This document shows positions 15,103 through 23,613 of a DNA stretch of 64,000 bases, piece after piece. Made by a program: the position numbers and the translations under genes. Each line of letters opens with the position of its first letter. Position 1 is the first letter of the stretch. This stretch comes from Nitrososphaerota archaeon. GTDB taxonomy: Archaea; Thermoproteota; Nitrososphaeria; Nitrososphaerales; UBA183. The notes below the pieces were generated by a model, which saw nothing but the letters and a program-made list of their open reading frames with translations, did not search any database and was not told where the DNA came from. The stretch lies in assembly GCA_029785685.1 (NCBI GenBank), contig JAFLZE010000002.1:71886-135885 (forward strand), read 5' to 3'.

Positions 15103-17556
15103 TCAGGCAGTGTAGTTGCCTGGAACCAGCTGATATACCAGAATCGTATTGAAGCACTGGAGAGACGTGTCACCTGGGCATGGGTTGCCTGCAGAGGTCC
15201 CCGAGATGCCCTGTTGGGCAAGTGAAAAGCTGGGTGATATGTACGCGAGCCTGAACGGACCAGTGCTGTTAGAAGGATAGGTGAGAGTACCGGGATATGC
15301 GAATGCCTGGTAGGGAGGAGCGCCATTGCTCGCCTGCTGGTACGTCGTAGAGAACGAGCAATAGAACAAGCTAGCGCAGACGGTGCCAGTGTTCGACGAC
15401 GATGGGACGAGCCACCCCGTGTACCTGAACGGGAGGAATTGGCCGAAGAGTGAGTTTTCGGCGCCGTAGGGGGTCAAGTTGAAGTCGTCGACGCCAGTGC
15501 AAGGTGCGGCGCCTGCAGTGGGACACTCTAGGTAGTTGGACTCGTTCAGCCCGCCAATGCGTATGAACCATTGTTTCTTACTCTCGTCTCCGCCGCCCGG
15601 CGTGAACCCGCCTCCGCTCGGTACCTGCAGTATGTAGTAGTAGGAGGTGCCAGTTGTGGACGATGAGACAGGCATTATGCTGCCCGTAACGAAAATGGCT
15701 ACGTAGGTCGGCCGACCGTCGGTCATACTCTGAGCCATGGCCGCTGCCTGCGTGGCGTTTGACATTAACAGTCGTCCCACCTGCGCAATCCTGGAGCTGT
15801 TAATCGTGGCGTTATCTATCAAAGTGGTCCTGTTGCCCATGACAGTAATCCAGTAGCCGTAGTCCCACCAGGCGATGATGACGGAGTTGGTCGGCGTGTT
15901 TTGTCTCATCCACTGGAGGGTGTCTATCCAGTCAGGGAACCCGACTCGAGAGTAGATGGTCGCCCCGTTGGTGATGCTCACCCCTGAGTCGGCCGGACTG
16001 TTGTCGCAGAAGAGCTGCCCGCTAGAGGTGCACTGGACAGGGTTAGGGATCCAATAGGTCCCGGCCGGAAGAACGAGCAGCGCTATGACCGCTATTGAGA
16101 AGACCACCTTCATCTCGTTGCGTGAGGTTGGCACCTGTTTCTTCTTGACCAGGGCAGTCGTACTTGGTTTGACCAGAGCGAAAGCGAGTTCGGCGAAACC
16201 GATTCCCCCCAATATCCCCAGCGCGAGAGAAGAGTAGACTAGCAAGCGAGAGAAGGAGGCCGAGAAGTAGAGGCCCGTCAAGCCGAATACAAGGGCGTAG
16301 ATCATTGGAATACCTTTGCGTTTGAAGGCCACCAGAGCCCCCACTATCCCAAAGGACATGAGAATCGCGTAGGAAGTGAAGTAGTCGGCTCCAGTGGGCA
16401 CTACTTGTTCTGCGACGGACTTCACGAGTTCGTCAGAAGCGGTTGTGCCTGTCGCGACTATCCCTGGATACAAGACGGTGAGATATCGTAGAGACAGCCC
16501 TCCCACCAGGCCGAAGCTCAACAGGGCGAGCCCGCCGAGCCCGAAACCGAAAAGTAGTTTGAAGAGGGTAGGCCTGAATTCCGTGGGCTTCGCCCAAGTC
16601 TTGACCCATTGTGAGATCAGGAAGAACACGGTCCCTCCGATCATCGCGAGGCCTATAGGGTCGGTGATCAGATGGACGCCGGGGAAGGGAAAGACGGCGC
16701 TCATGAACAGGGTGGCTGACGCGAAAGTGACAATCGCAGGCGAGTAACCGGTGAGATCCATGTTCAAGAATGGGAGGATGAGGAAGACGACGCCGAACGC
16801 CGCGGTGAAGTAGTTCCCACCTCCCCATGCGGTGTTGCCGTACCCCATCATGATCCCACCCGCGAGGGCGCGGAGGACTCGTCCTCTCGCGGGCCTCCCT
16901 TTGTCGAATGCTGTGAGCAGCATGTAGCTCGCCGCCACGAAAAGGAGTATGGTGAGTGGCTCTGACTTGAACCATCCTAGGTTCCCTCTTTCGATGAGCG
17001 GGGGCGAAACGGCGAAGACGAGTGCGGCGAACAGACCCGCCGCGTCACCGGCTATCTTCTTCACCACGAAATAGAATAGGACCGAAGTCAGAGCCCCGAA
17101 GAGTACAGGCAGGACGATCAGGAGGTCATAGAGGGTTATTGGGACGCCGAAGATGTCATGAACCAGCAGGTAAATCATCGCGCCGGCAATCTGGAGCCCG
17201 TCCTGGGAAGTCGCGGCCACGTTCCGCCCGACGGGGAACCATGTCTGGATGTCGTGCCAGAAAAAGTAGCCCTGCAGGTTGTGGCAACTTGTGAGGACCG
17301 TCGGGCCGCACCCGGCCGGGTTAGCGAAGAAAGCCGCGTATAATCCCTCTTCGTGGGCAAGGTTCACGATGTGTTGGGCCGCGTAGTAGTCATAGTAGGG
17401 GTCGAACTCGTTGAGGTAGAAACCATACTTCGCTGCGTAGGACCTCATCAAGACGGCGATGGAGAAGACTATCGCGAGCGCCATCGTCAGCATGACGGAC
17501 CGGCGCGAAAGGGTTGGCCGCTTGATGGAAGACCGTAGGGTGTCGAATGCGCCCAA
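15103..17556 (-). CDS. aglB: oligosaccharyltransferase AglB (STT3 family)
   Basis: Membrane enzyme that transfers the lipid-linked glycan to Asn in N-x-S/T sequons of exported proteins. The N-terminal half has about 13 membrane helices. The first acidic motif is EFDPYYDYY (residues 50-58), and the large extracellular C-domain begins with WWDYGYW at W563, the STT3 hallmark. 817 residues is typical. The C-domain is rich in S/T/N, as in surface proteins. The start is TTG 17556, with a TATA-like box 29 nt before it (leaderless). It is separated from gcvH and converges on Nop10. Confidence 0.94.
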   Translation of the reverse strand: MGAFDTLRSSIKRPTLSRRSVMLTMALAIVFSIAVLMRSYAAKYGFYLNEFDPYYDYYAAQHIVNLAHEEGLYAAFFANPAGCGPTVLTSCHNLQGYFFWHDIQTWFPVGRNVAATSQDGLQIAGAMIYLLVHDIFGVPITLYDLLIVLPVLFGALTSVLFYFVVKKIAGDAAGLFAALVFAVSPPLIERGNLGWFKSEPLTILLFVAASYMLLTAFDKGRPARGRVLRALAGGIMMGYGNTAWGGGNYFTAAFGVVFLILPFLNMDLTGYSPAIVTFASATLFMSAVFPFPGVHLITDPIGLAMIGGTVFFLISQWVKTWAKPTEFRPTLFKLLFGFGLGGLALLSFGLVGGLSLRYLTVLYPGIVATGTTASDELVKSVAEQVVPTGADYFTSYAILMSFGIVGALVAFKRKGIPMIYALVFGLTGLYFSASFSRLLVYSSLALGILGGIGFAELAFALVKPSTTALVKKKQVPTSRNEMKVVFSIAVIALLVLPAGTYWIPNPVQCTSSGQLFCDNSPADSGVSITNGATIYSRVGFPDWIDTLQWMRQNTPTNSVIIAWWDYGYWITVMGNRTTLIDNATINSSRIAQVGRLLMSNATQAAAMAQSMTDGRPTYVAIFVTGSIMPVSSSTTGTSYYYILQVPSGGGFTPGGGDESKKQWFIRIGGLNESNYLECPTAGAAPCTGVDDFNLTPYGAENSLFGQFLPFRYTGWLVPSSSNTGTVCASLFYCSFSTTYQQASNGAPPYQAFAYPGTLTYPSNSTGPFRLAYISPSFSLAQQGISGTSAGNPCPGDTSLQCFNTILVYQLVPGNYTA

Positions 17557-17580
17557 GTCTTAATCCCAACTTTCTCCGGG

Positions 17581-17590
17581 CTATTTTAAC
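17581..17590 (-). promoter_or_regulatory. TATA box for aglB
   Basis: GTTAAAATAG on the minus strand, centred 29 nt before the TTG start at 17556. It lies in the short gap after gcvH, so aglB need not depend on the gcv transcript. Confidence 0.5.
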
Positions 17591-17603
17591 CGTGCTCTTT
17601 TGG

Positions 17604-18014
17604 CTACTTCTGGAGTAGGGTTTCCAGGAAGGCAGCATAGGCCTTCGCATCAAGGAGAGACTTTCGCTCGGCAGGCAGGTTCGACGGCGCGACCATTATC
17701 AACCACCCTTCCATGTAAGGTGACTTGTTAATCAGCTCAGGGTGGGAATCGAGGTCGTGGTTGGTTTCCAACACTTTGCCTGAGAAGGGGGCGTAGACCT
17801 CGGACACGGCCTTGATGGATTCCACGGCCCCCATTGGCTTCGACTGCTCGATGGTGACGTTCACCTTTGGCGCGCTGACGTAGACAACATCGTTGAGGGT
17901 CTTTGCCGCGTAGTCAGTAATCCCGACTCTTATCACCTCTCCCTCCTCCCTGGCCCACTCGTGCTCCTTCGTGTACATCAAGTCGTCTGGAACCTGATAG
18001 CCCCGAATCTCCAT
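17604..18014 (-). CDS. gcvH: glycine cleavage system H protein
   Basis: Lipoyl carrier that shuttles the aminomethyl group between the P, T and L proteins. The 136 residues include YTKEHEWA, VGITDYAAKTLNDVV and VESIKAVSEVYAP, the latter with the lipoylated lysine intact. It lies 23 nt downstream of gcvT on the same strand. GcvP is not present in the window. Contrast the Arg-substituted GcvH-like fusion at 9163-9819. Confidence 0.96.
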   Translation of the reverse strand: MEIRGYQVPDDLMYTKEHEWAREEGEVIRVGITDYAAKTLNDVVYVSAPKVNVTIEQSKPMGAVESIKAVSEVYAPFSGKVLETNHDLDSHPELINKSPYMEGWLIMVAPSNLPAERKSLLDAKAYAAFLETLLQK

Positions 18015-18037
18015 CGGGACCGCGCCGCACTATGTAG

Positions 18038-19162
18038 CTAATTACCCTTCTGTCTCTTCCATCCGTACAGCCGTTCTTCATAGAATGGGGGTTTCGTGAC
18101 CGTTCCCGACTGGTTGACCCCCCTGATCGTCACGCCGATCGTTGAGCCGGGTTCGGAACCCGCGTACGCAAGATAGCAGAGCGCGATCCCTCTCCGAAGG
18201 ATGGGAGAGAAGGTGCCGCTTGTTACCACGCCCACCGCGCCGGCGTCACCTGTCACTTCGAAGCCATGCCTGGGGATGCCCGAGTCCAGCACCAGCCCTC
18301 GCCTGACCCTGGAGGGAAGTTGGGCCGCGGACGCTTCTATGACCTCCGAGCCTATGAAACCTCGCTTTCCTGCAGTGATTACCCATGCGAGGTCCGCCTC
18401 GAATGGATTCGTGGCTTGATTTATGTCGGCGCCGTGGAGTGGGAAGCCTGCTTCGAGCCTCAGAGAGTCTCTGGCGCCTAGGCCGCAGGGCGTCGAGGTC
18501 TCCGCGAGCTTCTCCCAGAGCTTCATCACCCCATCAGGGTGCTCGCTGGTCGCATCGTAGACGGTCACTTCAAACCCGTCCTCGCCTGTATACCCGGTCC
18601 TCGAAATCAGCGCATTCTCGCCCGCCACCCTGGCCTCGGCGCACCTGAACCGCTTGAGCTGGCCCAGGTCTAGGTCAGTCAGGCGTTGAAGGGAGGCGAT
18701 GGCGCCTGGGCCCTGCACTGCGATCATGGCTGTGGAGTCCGTCACGTCGACGACGTCCAGGCCCTTGGGGGAGTTGGCGAGCATGTGGTCCATGTCTGCC
18801 TTGGCGTTGGCGGCGTTGACCACCACCATATACGCGTCCTCCCCGAGCTTCTCGATGATCAGGTCGTCCATTATCCCGCCTTTCGTATTCAGAAGGAGCG
18901 TGTAGAATGCCTTCCCTGGTGGCTGAGCCTTCACCGCGGTCGGGACCAAGCTCTCCAGGAAGCCTGTGGCCTTCGGACCCTCTACGCTGAACCTCCCCAT
19001 GTGGGAGACGTCGAAGATCCCCGACGTGTTTCTGACTGCCATGTGCTCCGCGGCGGTGGTGGTGTACCAGAGAGGCATCTCGTAACCGGCGAACTCTGTG
19101 AGCGTCGCGTGTGTCGAATGGTAGCCGAAGAGCTGGGTGGTCTTGGGCACAGCTTTGAACAT
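18038..19162 (-). CDS. gcvT: glycine cleavage system T protein (aminomethyltransferase)
   Basis: Releases ammonia from the aminomethyl-H protein and passes the methylene group to tetrahydrofolate or its archaeal analogue. The 374 residues have the GcvT fold: F-A-G-Y-E-M-P-L-W-Y, FDVSHMGRF, the LIEKLGEDAYMVVVNAANA strand and the R-T-G-Y-T-G-E-D-G-F-E folate-domain signature, plus the C-terminal barrel (RRGIALCYLAY). It starts at ATG 19162 and is followed by gcvH. The cofE promoter is divergent just upstream. Confidence 0.95.
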   Translation of the reverse strand: MFKAVPKTTQLFGYHSTHATLTEFAGYEMPLWYTTTAAEHMAVRNTSGIFDVSHMGRFSVEGPKATGFLESLVPTAVKAQPPGKAFYTLLLNTKGGIMDDLIIEKLGEDAYMVVVNAANAKADMDHMLANSPKGLDVVDVTDSTAMIAVQGPGAIASLQRLTDLDLGQLKRFRCAEARVAGENALISRTGYTGEDGFEVTVYDATSEHPDGVMKLWEKLAETSTPCGLGARDSLRLEAGFPLHGADINQATNPFEADLAWVITAGKRGFIGSEVIEASAAQLPSRVRRGLVLDSGIPRHGFEVTGDAGAVGVVTSGTFSPILRRGIALCYLAYAGSEPGSTIGVTIRGVNQSGTVTKPPFYEERLYGWKRQKGN

Positions 19163-19170
19163 ATCCCGAC

Positions 19171-19180
19171 ATTATTTAAG
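19171..19180 (+). promoter_or_regulatory. TATA box for cofE
   Basis: ATTATTTAAG centred 28 nt before TTG 19205, giving a leaderless cofE mRNA. It lies in the 42-nt divergent gap with gcvT and is too close to the gcvT ATG to serve that gene in the standard spacing. Confidence 0.55.
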
Positions 19181-19204
19181 TGGGCGACGTCCTGGTGGAA
19201 ATCG

Positions 19205-19978
19205 TTGCTCACCCTGCGCCCGGTGCGGGTCCCTGCAAAGGGCGCGAAGTTCGACCTCGTCGCACTCATCGAACACAAAGTTGGCGCTGGGCTAAGAGAC
19301 GGCGACGTGCTCGTCATCTCAAGCAAGTTCGTCGCCATGTCAGAAGGGAGGGTGGTCAGACTCCAGAGCGTGAAGGCAGGGGCCAGGGCAAAGACGCTGG
19401 CGGCGGAGCACCATATGGACCCGAGGCTCTGCGAGCTTGTCCTCCGGGAGTCCGATCGTGTGATAGGCGGAATCCCAGGGTTCCTCCTAGCCAGCAGAGA
19501 GGGGCTCCTGACCCCCAACGCGGGCATAGACAAGTCGAACGTCAAGCACGGGGCGGTAATCCTCTACCCCAGACGAGCCGATGTCGCCGCCCAGATGATC
19601 AGAGAGGCCCTGATGTTTTCCAGAGGCGTCTCCGTGGGCGTTGTGATTTGCGACAGCAGGCTCTCTCCCACGCGAAAGGGGACCACGGGTGTGGCGATAG
19701 GGGCCTCTGGGATAGAAGCGGTCCAGGATATGAGAGGGATGAGGGACCTCTTCGGCAACGTGCTCAAGGTCACCGCTCAGGCGGTGGCCGACGACCTGAG
19801 TTCAGCCGCCGAGGTGCTGATGGGCGAGTCGGACGAGTCCACGCCAATCGTGCTGGTCAGGGGGCTGAAGAAGGCCCTGCAGAAGGGATCTGAGTACGGT
19901 CCGAGGAGGTTCGCAGTAAGGATGGAAGAAGATGTCTACCTCAGGAGCCTCGGATTTACTGGCCGCGCATACGCCTAA
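19205..19978 (+). CDS. cofE: coenzyme F420:L-glutamate ligase
   Basis: GTP-dependent enzyme that adds glutamates to F420-0. The 257 residues carry DVLVISSKFVAMSEGRVV, IDKSNVKHGAVILYPR and VVICDSRLSPTRKGTTGVAIG, the CofE signatures for metal and nucleotide binding. The open frame runs far upstream over antisense gcvT sequence; TTG 19205 is chosen because the family N-terminus (L-R-P-V-x-x-P-A-K-G) begins here and the TATA box is 28 nt before it. It shows that the organism makes F420, consistent with the luciferase-like F420 enzyme at 56179. Confidence 0.93.
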   Translation: MLTLRPVRVPAKGAKFDLVALIEHKVGAGLRDGDVLVISSKFVAMSEGRVVRLQSVKAGARAKTLAAEHHMDPRLCELVLRESDRVIGGIPGFLLASREGLLTPNAGIDKSNVKHGAVILYPRRADVAAQMIREALMFSRGVSVGVVICDSRLSPTRKGTTGVAIGASGIEAVQDMRGMRDLFGNVLKVTAQAVADDLSSAAEVLMGESDESTPIVLVRGLKKALQKGSEYGPRRFAVRMEEDVYLRSLGFTGRAYA

Positions 19979-20004
19979 ATGTCCGCGCCGAACTGGCTTA
20001 GACG

Positions 20005-20181
20005 TTGACGTATGAGATTGTTTGCAGTTCCTGTGGCGCCCCGCTGTACTCCGGGTTTGACCTGCGTTCGCCAGGCGACGTGTTGAAGGCAGCGGACTAT
20101 CGGTGCAGGAAGTGCGGCGTCAAGCTCGCCCCGAGCAGGTTCCAGGTCGAAGTCAGGAAGATTGACGGCTCCTTCGACTAA
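20005..20181 (+). CDS. small zinc-ribbon protein
   Basis: A 58-residue frame from TTG 20005 to TAA, in the gap between cofE and the topoisomerase gene. Two CxxC pairs form a zinc ribbon: VCSSCGAPLYSG (C7, C10) and YRCRKCGVKLAPS (C34, C37). Acidic and hydrophobic positions between them are protein-like, and the frame spans almost the whole gap. Function unknown; it may be a nucleic-acid or protein-binding adaptor, and it is probably transcribed with topoisomerase IA 48 nt downstream. Confidence 0.72.
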   Translation: MTYEIVCSSCGAPLYSGFDLRSPGDVLKAADYRCRKCGVKLAPSRFQVEVRKIDGSFD

Positions 20182-20229
20182 CTAAGGTTGATGGTCAGGG
20201 GTTCTCAGATCCGCGCTTCTGGAAATACC

Positions 20230-22296
20230 ATGGTAGTAGACGGCTACACGTTAGTCATCTGCGAGAAACCCGATGCGGCGAGGAGGGTAGCCGACGCACT
20301 TTCGAATGGGAAGAGCGCCGTCTCGCAGGTGGAGGGGACGTCCGTGTTCAGGTTCGTGAAGGGAGAAGAGGAGTTCGTTGTCTGCTCCGCCCAGGGGCAC
20401 CTCTACGGCGTGTCCGACCCGTCAGGGGAAAGGACCGTCTATCCTGTCTTCGATGTGGAGTGGTACCCATTGAACGAGGTGGACAAAGAAGGCGCGACAG
20501 CAAAGAGACGCATCGCGGCAATAAGGGAGCTCGCAGCGGGGGCAGCTAGATTCGTCAACGCCTGCGACCTCGACGTAGAAGGGGAGACCATTGGATTCAA
20601 CCTGTTGAGATACGCTTGTGGAGGAAATGAGAAGGCGGCGCTCAGGGCGAGGTTCTCGACACTGACAGAAGAGGATCTGAGGAAGTCCTTCAGCGAGTTG
20701 GAGTCCCCGACAACCGATGGGCTTGCGAGAGCCGGACGGGCTAGGCATGTGATTGACTTTCTGTGGGGGGTCAATCTGTCCAGGGCGCTTTCGCAGTCCC
20801 CCCTCGGCTCGGGACGCAGATACAGGACGGTGAGCGTCGGCAGGGTCCAGGGGCCCACCCTAGGATTCCTGGCGAAGAGGGAGCGGGAGATACGCGAGTT
20901 TGTCCCCACCCCCTGCTGGAAGGTGACAGGGTCCTTTCAGAAAGACGGCAAAGAGTTCTCGGCTGGGTACGCCGAAGAGAAGGTCAAGACGAAGGCGAAG
21001 GCTGAGGAGATCCGCATGGCGTGTCGTGGCGGCACGGCGCTGGTCACAATGGTACGGAGGAGCACGGCCCGGGTGAGCCCGCCGACGCCCTTCAGTCTCG
21101 GAGACCTCCAACGGGAGGCATATAGGGTTCTCAGAGTCCCTCCGAGCAGGACCCTCCGGATAGCCGAGAGCCTGTACCTGGCTGCCTTGATTTCCTACCC
21201 GCGAACCAACAGTCAGATGTTGCCTATCTCTCTGGACCTCAGGAGGATACTCGGCGGCATCGGAAAGATGCCAGCGTATTCCCGCGCCGCCGAAAAGATA
21301 ACGAAATCGGGCGCCAGAACCGTCCAGGGGACAAAATCGGACCCTGCACACCCCGCCATACACCCCACCGGGGGGCGGCCCCTGAGGCATCTTGACGCCC
21401 AGACAGCCTCACTGTTCGACCTCATCGTCAGGAGATTCCTCGCTGGGTTCGGGCCGCCGGCAGTGAGGGAGCTGGTCGAAGTTTCATTGGAGGCTGAAGG
21501 GCACCGGTTCAGGACCGTGGGGAGCAGGACAGCATTTCCTGGGTGGATGGAGTATTACGGCAGCTACGCAGGACGCAGGGATATAGAACCACCCCCAGTA
21601 TCAGAAGGAGACAGGGTGGAGATCGTCAAGGTGACCGTCGCAGAGAAATTCGAACAGAGGCCACCGAGGTACAACCAGGGCAGCCTACTTGAGAAGATGG
21701 AGAACGAAGGCATCGGAACGAAGGCGACCAGGGCGGACATAATCTCGACCCTGCTGTCCAGGGGCTACGCCTCAGGGGAGAACCTGGAGGTGACGGACCT
21801 CGGGTTTGCGGTGGTTGAGGCCATGGAGAAGTATGCTCCCTCGGTGGTGAGCACCGATCTCACCCGGCAAGTCGAGGAGAGGCTCGAGGGTGTCGAGGAT
21901 GGGACTGAAAGAGAGTCAGGCATCGTCAGGGAGACGATACGCACAGTATCAGAGCAGCTCGCAAAGCTCCTCGCAAACGAGGAAGAGGTGGGGAAGGAAA
22001 TAGATGGAACACTAGTTGCTGAGGCGGCCAGGTTGGGGGAGCTGGGGAAGTGCCCGGTCTGTAAGAGCGGACGCCTCAGGGTCGTGCGCTCAAGGACCAC
22101 AAAGAAGAGGTTCGCAGGCTGTTCGAACTACTCTTCGGGGTGCAGTGCGTCTGCCCCGCTTCCCCAAAGAGGGACCATCAGGCCGGTTGCGAAGCCGTGT
22201 GTGAAGTGCTCCTGGCCTGTGGTGTACATCTCATGGGGGAGGCGGCCCTGGAAGCTCTGTGTCAACCCTAGCTGCCCTGGACGGAGGAAGTCATGA
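20230..22296 (+). CDS. topA: DNA topoisomerase IA
   Basis: Relaxes negative supercoils by single-strand passage through a 5'-phosphotyrosine. The TOPRIM domain starts at LVICEKPDAARRVADAL, with D-L-D-V-E-G-E-T-I-G supplying the DxDxE metal residues. LISYPRTNSQ contains the catalytic tyrosine at about residue 323. The C-terminus has two zinc fingers (CPVCKSGRLR ... CSNYSSGC and CVKCSWPV ... CVNPSCP). ATG 20230 is favoured over ATG 20191 because it gives the standard short N-terminus. A small cysteine-rich gene overlaps the stop. Confidence 0.93.
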   Translation: MVVDGYTLVICEKPDAARRVADALSNGKSAVSQVEGTSVFRFVKGEEEFVVCSAQGHLYGVSDPSGERTVYPVFDVEWYPLNEVDKEGATAKRRIAAIRELAAGAARFVNACDLDVEGETIGFNLLRYACGGNEKAALRARFSTLTEEDLRKSFSELESPTTDGLARAGRARHVIDFLWGVNLSRALSQSPLGSGRRYRTVSVGRVQGPTLGFLAKREREIREFVPTPCWKVTGSFQKDGKEFSAGYAEEKVKTKAKAEEIRMACRGGTALVTMVRRSTARVSPPTPFSLGDLQREAYRVLRVPPSRTLRIAESLYLAALISYPRTNSQMLPISLDLRRILGGIGKMPAYSRAAEKITKSGARTVQGTKSDPAHPAIHPTGGRPLRHLDAQTASLFDLIVRRFLAGFGPPAVRELVEVSLEAEGHRFRTVGSRTAFPGWMEYYGSYAGRRDIEPPPVSEGDRVEIVKVTVAEKFEQRPPRYNQGSLLEKMENEGIGTKATRADIISTLLSRGYASGENLEVTDLGFAVVEAMEKYAPSVVSTDLTRQVEERLEGVEDGTERESGIVRETIRTVSEQLAKLLANEEEVGKEIDGTLVAEAARLGELGKCPVCKSGRLRVVRSRTTKKRFAGCSNYSSGCSASAPLPQRGTIRPVAKPCVKCSWPVVYISWGRRPWKLCVNPSCPGRRKS

Positions 22297-22499
22297 AGTG
22301 CGCCATCTGTGGCAAGCCGGGACAGGAAAGCCTCTGCCAGCGTCACGCTGGTGCGAAAAAGAGGTTGGAGGCGGCATTTCCTCAGTGGACGAAAGCCTAT
22401 GGGGGGATTAGTTGGGAAGACTACTTGGATAACGTTATACGCAACGTCCAGACGGGCCCATGGGCAAAAGAGGTAGCAGAAGCCCTGCGTGGTAGTTAG
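22293..22499 (+). CDS. small Cys/His protein coupled to topA
   Basis: A 68-residue protein whose ATG overlaps the topoisomerase stop (ATGA). The N-terminus CAICGKPGQESLCQRH offers C-x2-C and C-x2-H ligands for one zinc. The rest is helical (L-E-A-A-F-P-Q-W-T-K-A-Y and W-E-D-Y-L-D-N-V-I). I do not recognise a family. Tight coupling suggests a function with topoisomerase IA or in the same process. Confidence 0.72.
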   Translation: MKCAICGKPGQESLCQRHAGAKKRLEAAFPQWTKAYGGISWEDYLDNVIRNVQTGPWAKEVAEALRGS

Positions 22500-22907
22500 A
22501 TGATCAGACAAGCAATTCAGTCGGCGTACAGGAAGAGCGTCGGTGCCCTGAAGGACCGTCTAGTGGGCACCTTGTCCTCCGCGACCAGAGGGGGAGGGCT
22601 CATCCAATTGCTCTACGTCATCGTCCTGGTCGGTCTCATGGCAGGGTTCGTCAGTGCAATCACCTACCCGGTGCCCAATGAGACATTGATTCCCTACCCC
22701 AGCGGCTCGAATGAGACGGTGCCCGAAGCCGTGGTCGACGCCATGGTGATCGCCATGGGAGGAGCTGGCATCTACCTCACCTACATGAGCGGGAGGCAGA
22801 CGGTCAGGTCCAGGGCCGTCAACTTCTATCTCGGCATCGCGCTGCTGCTGCTCATAGTTTCGCTGTTCATAGGGTTCAACCTCGCGATCCTCAAGGGATT
22901 CGGGTAG
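22500..22907 (+). CDS. small membrane protein, unknown
   Basis: 135 residues that begin immediately after the preceding stop, with three hydrophobic helices (about 34-56, 77-95 and 109-131) and an external loop containing two N-x-S/T sequons (N-E-T at the loop edges). The N-terminus is basic and amphipathic. No family recognised. The last 17 nt overlap the convergent gene at 22891, so its 3' end is shared. Confidence 0.65.
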   Translation: MIRQAIQSAYRKSVGALKDRLVGTLSSATRGGGLIQLLYVIVLVGLMAGFVSAITYPVPNETLIPYPSGSNETVPEAVVDAMVIAMGGAGIYLTYMSGRQTVRSRAVNFYLGIALLLLIVSLFIGFNLAILKGFG

Positions 22908-23490
22908 AGAACAATCCGCCCGGCCAGACCGAACCTCTGTCTGCCCTAACCGTCAGCTCAGATTCTCTAACCTCTACAGACGCAGTTATGTCCGAAAGCC
23001 CAGAAATCGACCGAGTGGTCCCGGGCCTCCCGAAGCCCTCACGTCTGTACATGCACAGGATTACTGATTTGGAATTCGTCCTTGCCAGGTAGGACAGGCT
23101 CGCCAGCACGAACCCCAGCCTCCTGCCGCGGGAGCTGCCATCATCTAGGGAGAACAGGTGATAGAGCGTGTTGAGGCTGTCCAAAATCAGGATACTCTGG
23201 GAGGCGCCGAAGAGCTGAGACACCTCGGCTTCGATGTCAGAGCCAGGGGGAGGTACCCTCAGTGTCCACGAGCTGTCTCCGACTGATGTAGGTGCGAAGA
23301 CCACGTCAGCGTGGGAGGAGTAGAAAGCATCGAGGTCCATGACGGTGCACGCTCCCCCTGAAGCCCTCATCAGCCCCACGATGGCCCGAGCGAATGCGAG
23401 GTTGTCCTGCCTACTCTCCAGCAGGAACGTGGAGGTCTTCCCAGTCAGCGGCCCGAAGAAGGACTGGGGATGCCGGAAGCCGGAGCTCAT
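22891..23490 (-). CDS. RecA-superfamily-like protein with degenerate P-loop
   Basis: 199 residues resembling the RadA/KaiC/RadB-type ATPase core. SILILDSLNTLYHLF (about residues 99-113) is a Walker B-type strand with Asp-Ser. The preceding N-terminus has GPLTGKTSTFLL (13-24), where the Walker A motif lacks the expected first glycine spacing. Strand-rich C-terminus. ATP binding is therefore doubtful. ATG 23490 has a TATA-like ACTATAAG box 27 nt before it. The gene converges on the topA-linked membrane protein. Confidence 0.55.
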   Translation of the reverse strand: MSSGFRHPQSFFGPLTGKTSTFLLESRQDNLAFARAIVGLMRASGGACTVMDLDAFYSSHADVVFAPTSVGDSSWTLRVPPPGSDIEAEVSQLFGASQSILILDSLNTLYHLFSLDDGSSRGRRLGFVLASLSYLARTNSKSVILCMYRREGFGRPGTTRSISGLSDITASVEVRESELTVRADRGSVWPGGLFSTRIP

Positions 23491-23512
23491 CCCATTTGTC
23501 GAAGGTCACGCC

Positions 23513-23520
23513 ACTATAAG
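23513..23520 (-). promoter_or_regulatory. TATA box for the RecA-like gene
   Basis: CTTATAGT on the minus strand, centred 27 nt before ATG 23490; predicts a leaderless mRNA. The rest of the 23491-23613 gap shows nothing recognisable. Confidence 0.5.
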
Positions 23521-23613
23521 GGAGCGCCTTGGCGCCGCCTGTAGGTTTGACGCGTGCTAGCCCAAGCGCGTGGTTGGAATACGGCGCCTGTGTTTGAATC
23601 TACACTGTGGGCA

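Noticed and set aside
18686..19204. N-terminal extension of the cofE frame
   Set aside because: Runs antisense to gcvT; the TATA box and the family N-terminus both place the start at 19205.
23521..23613. A tRNA-like stretch with TTTGAATCTACAC on the plus strand
   Set aside because: No acceptor stem or anticodon arm could be paired; no tRNA cloverleaf was found anywhere in the window.
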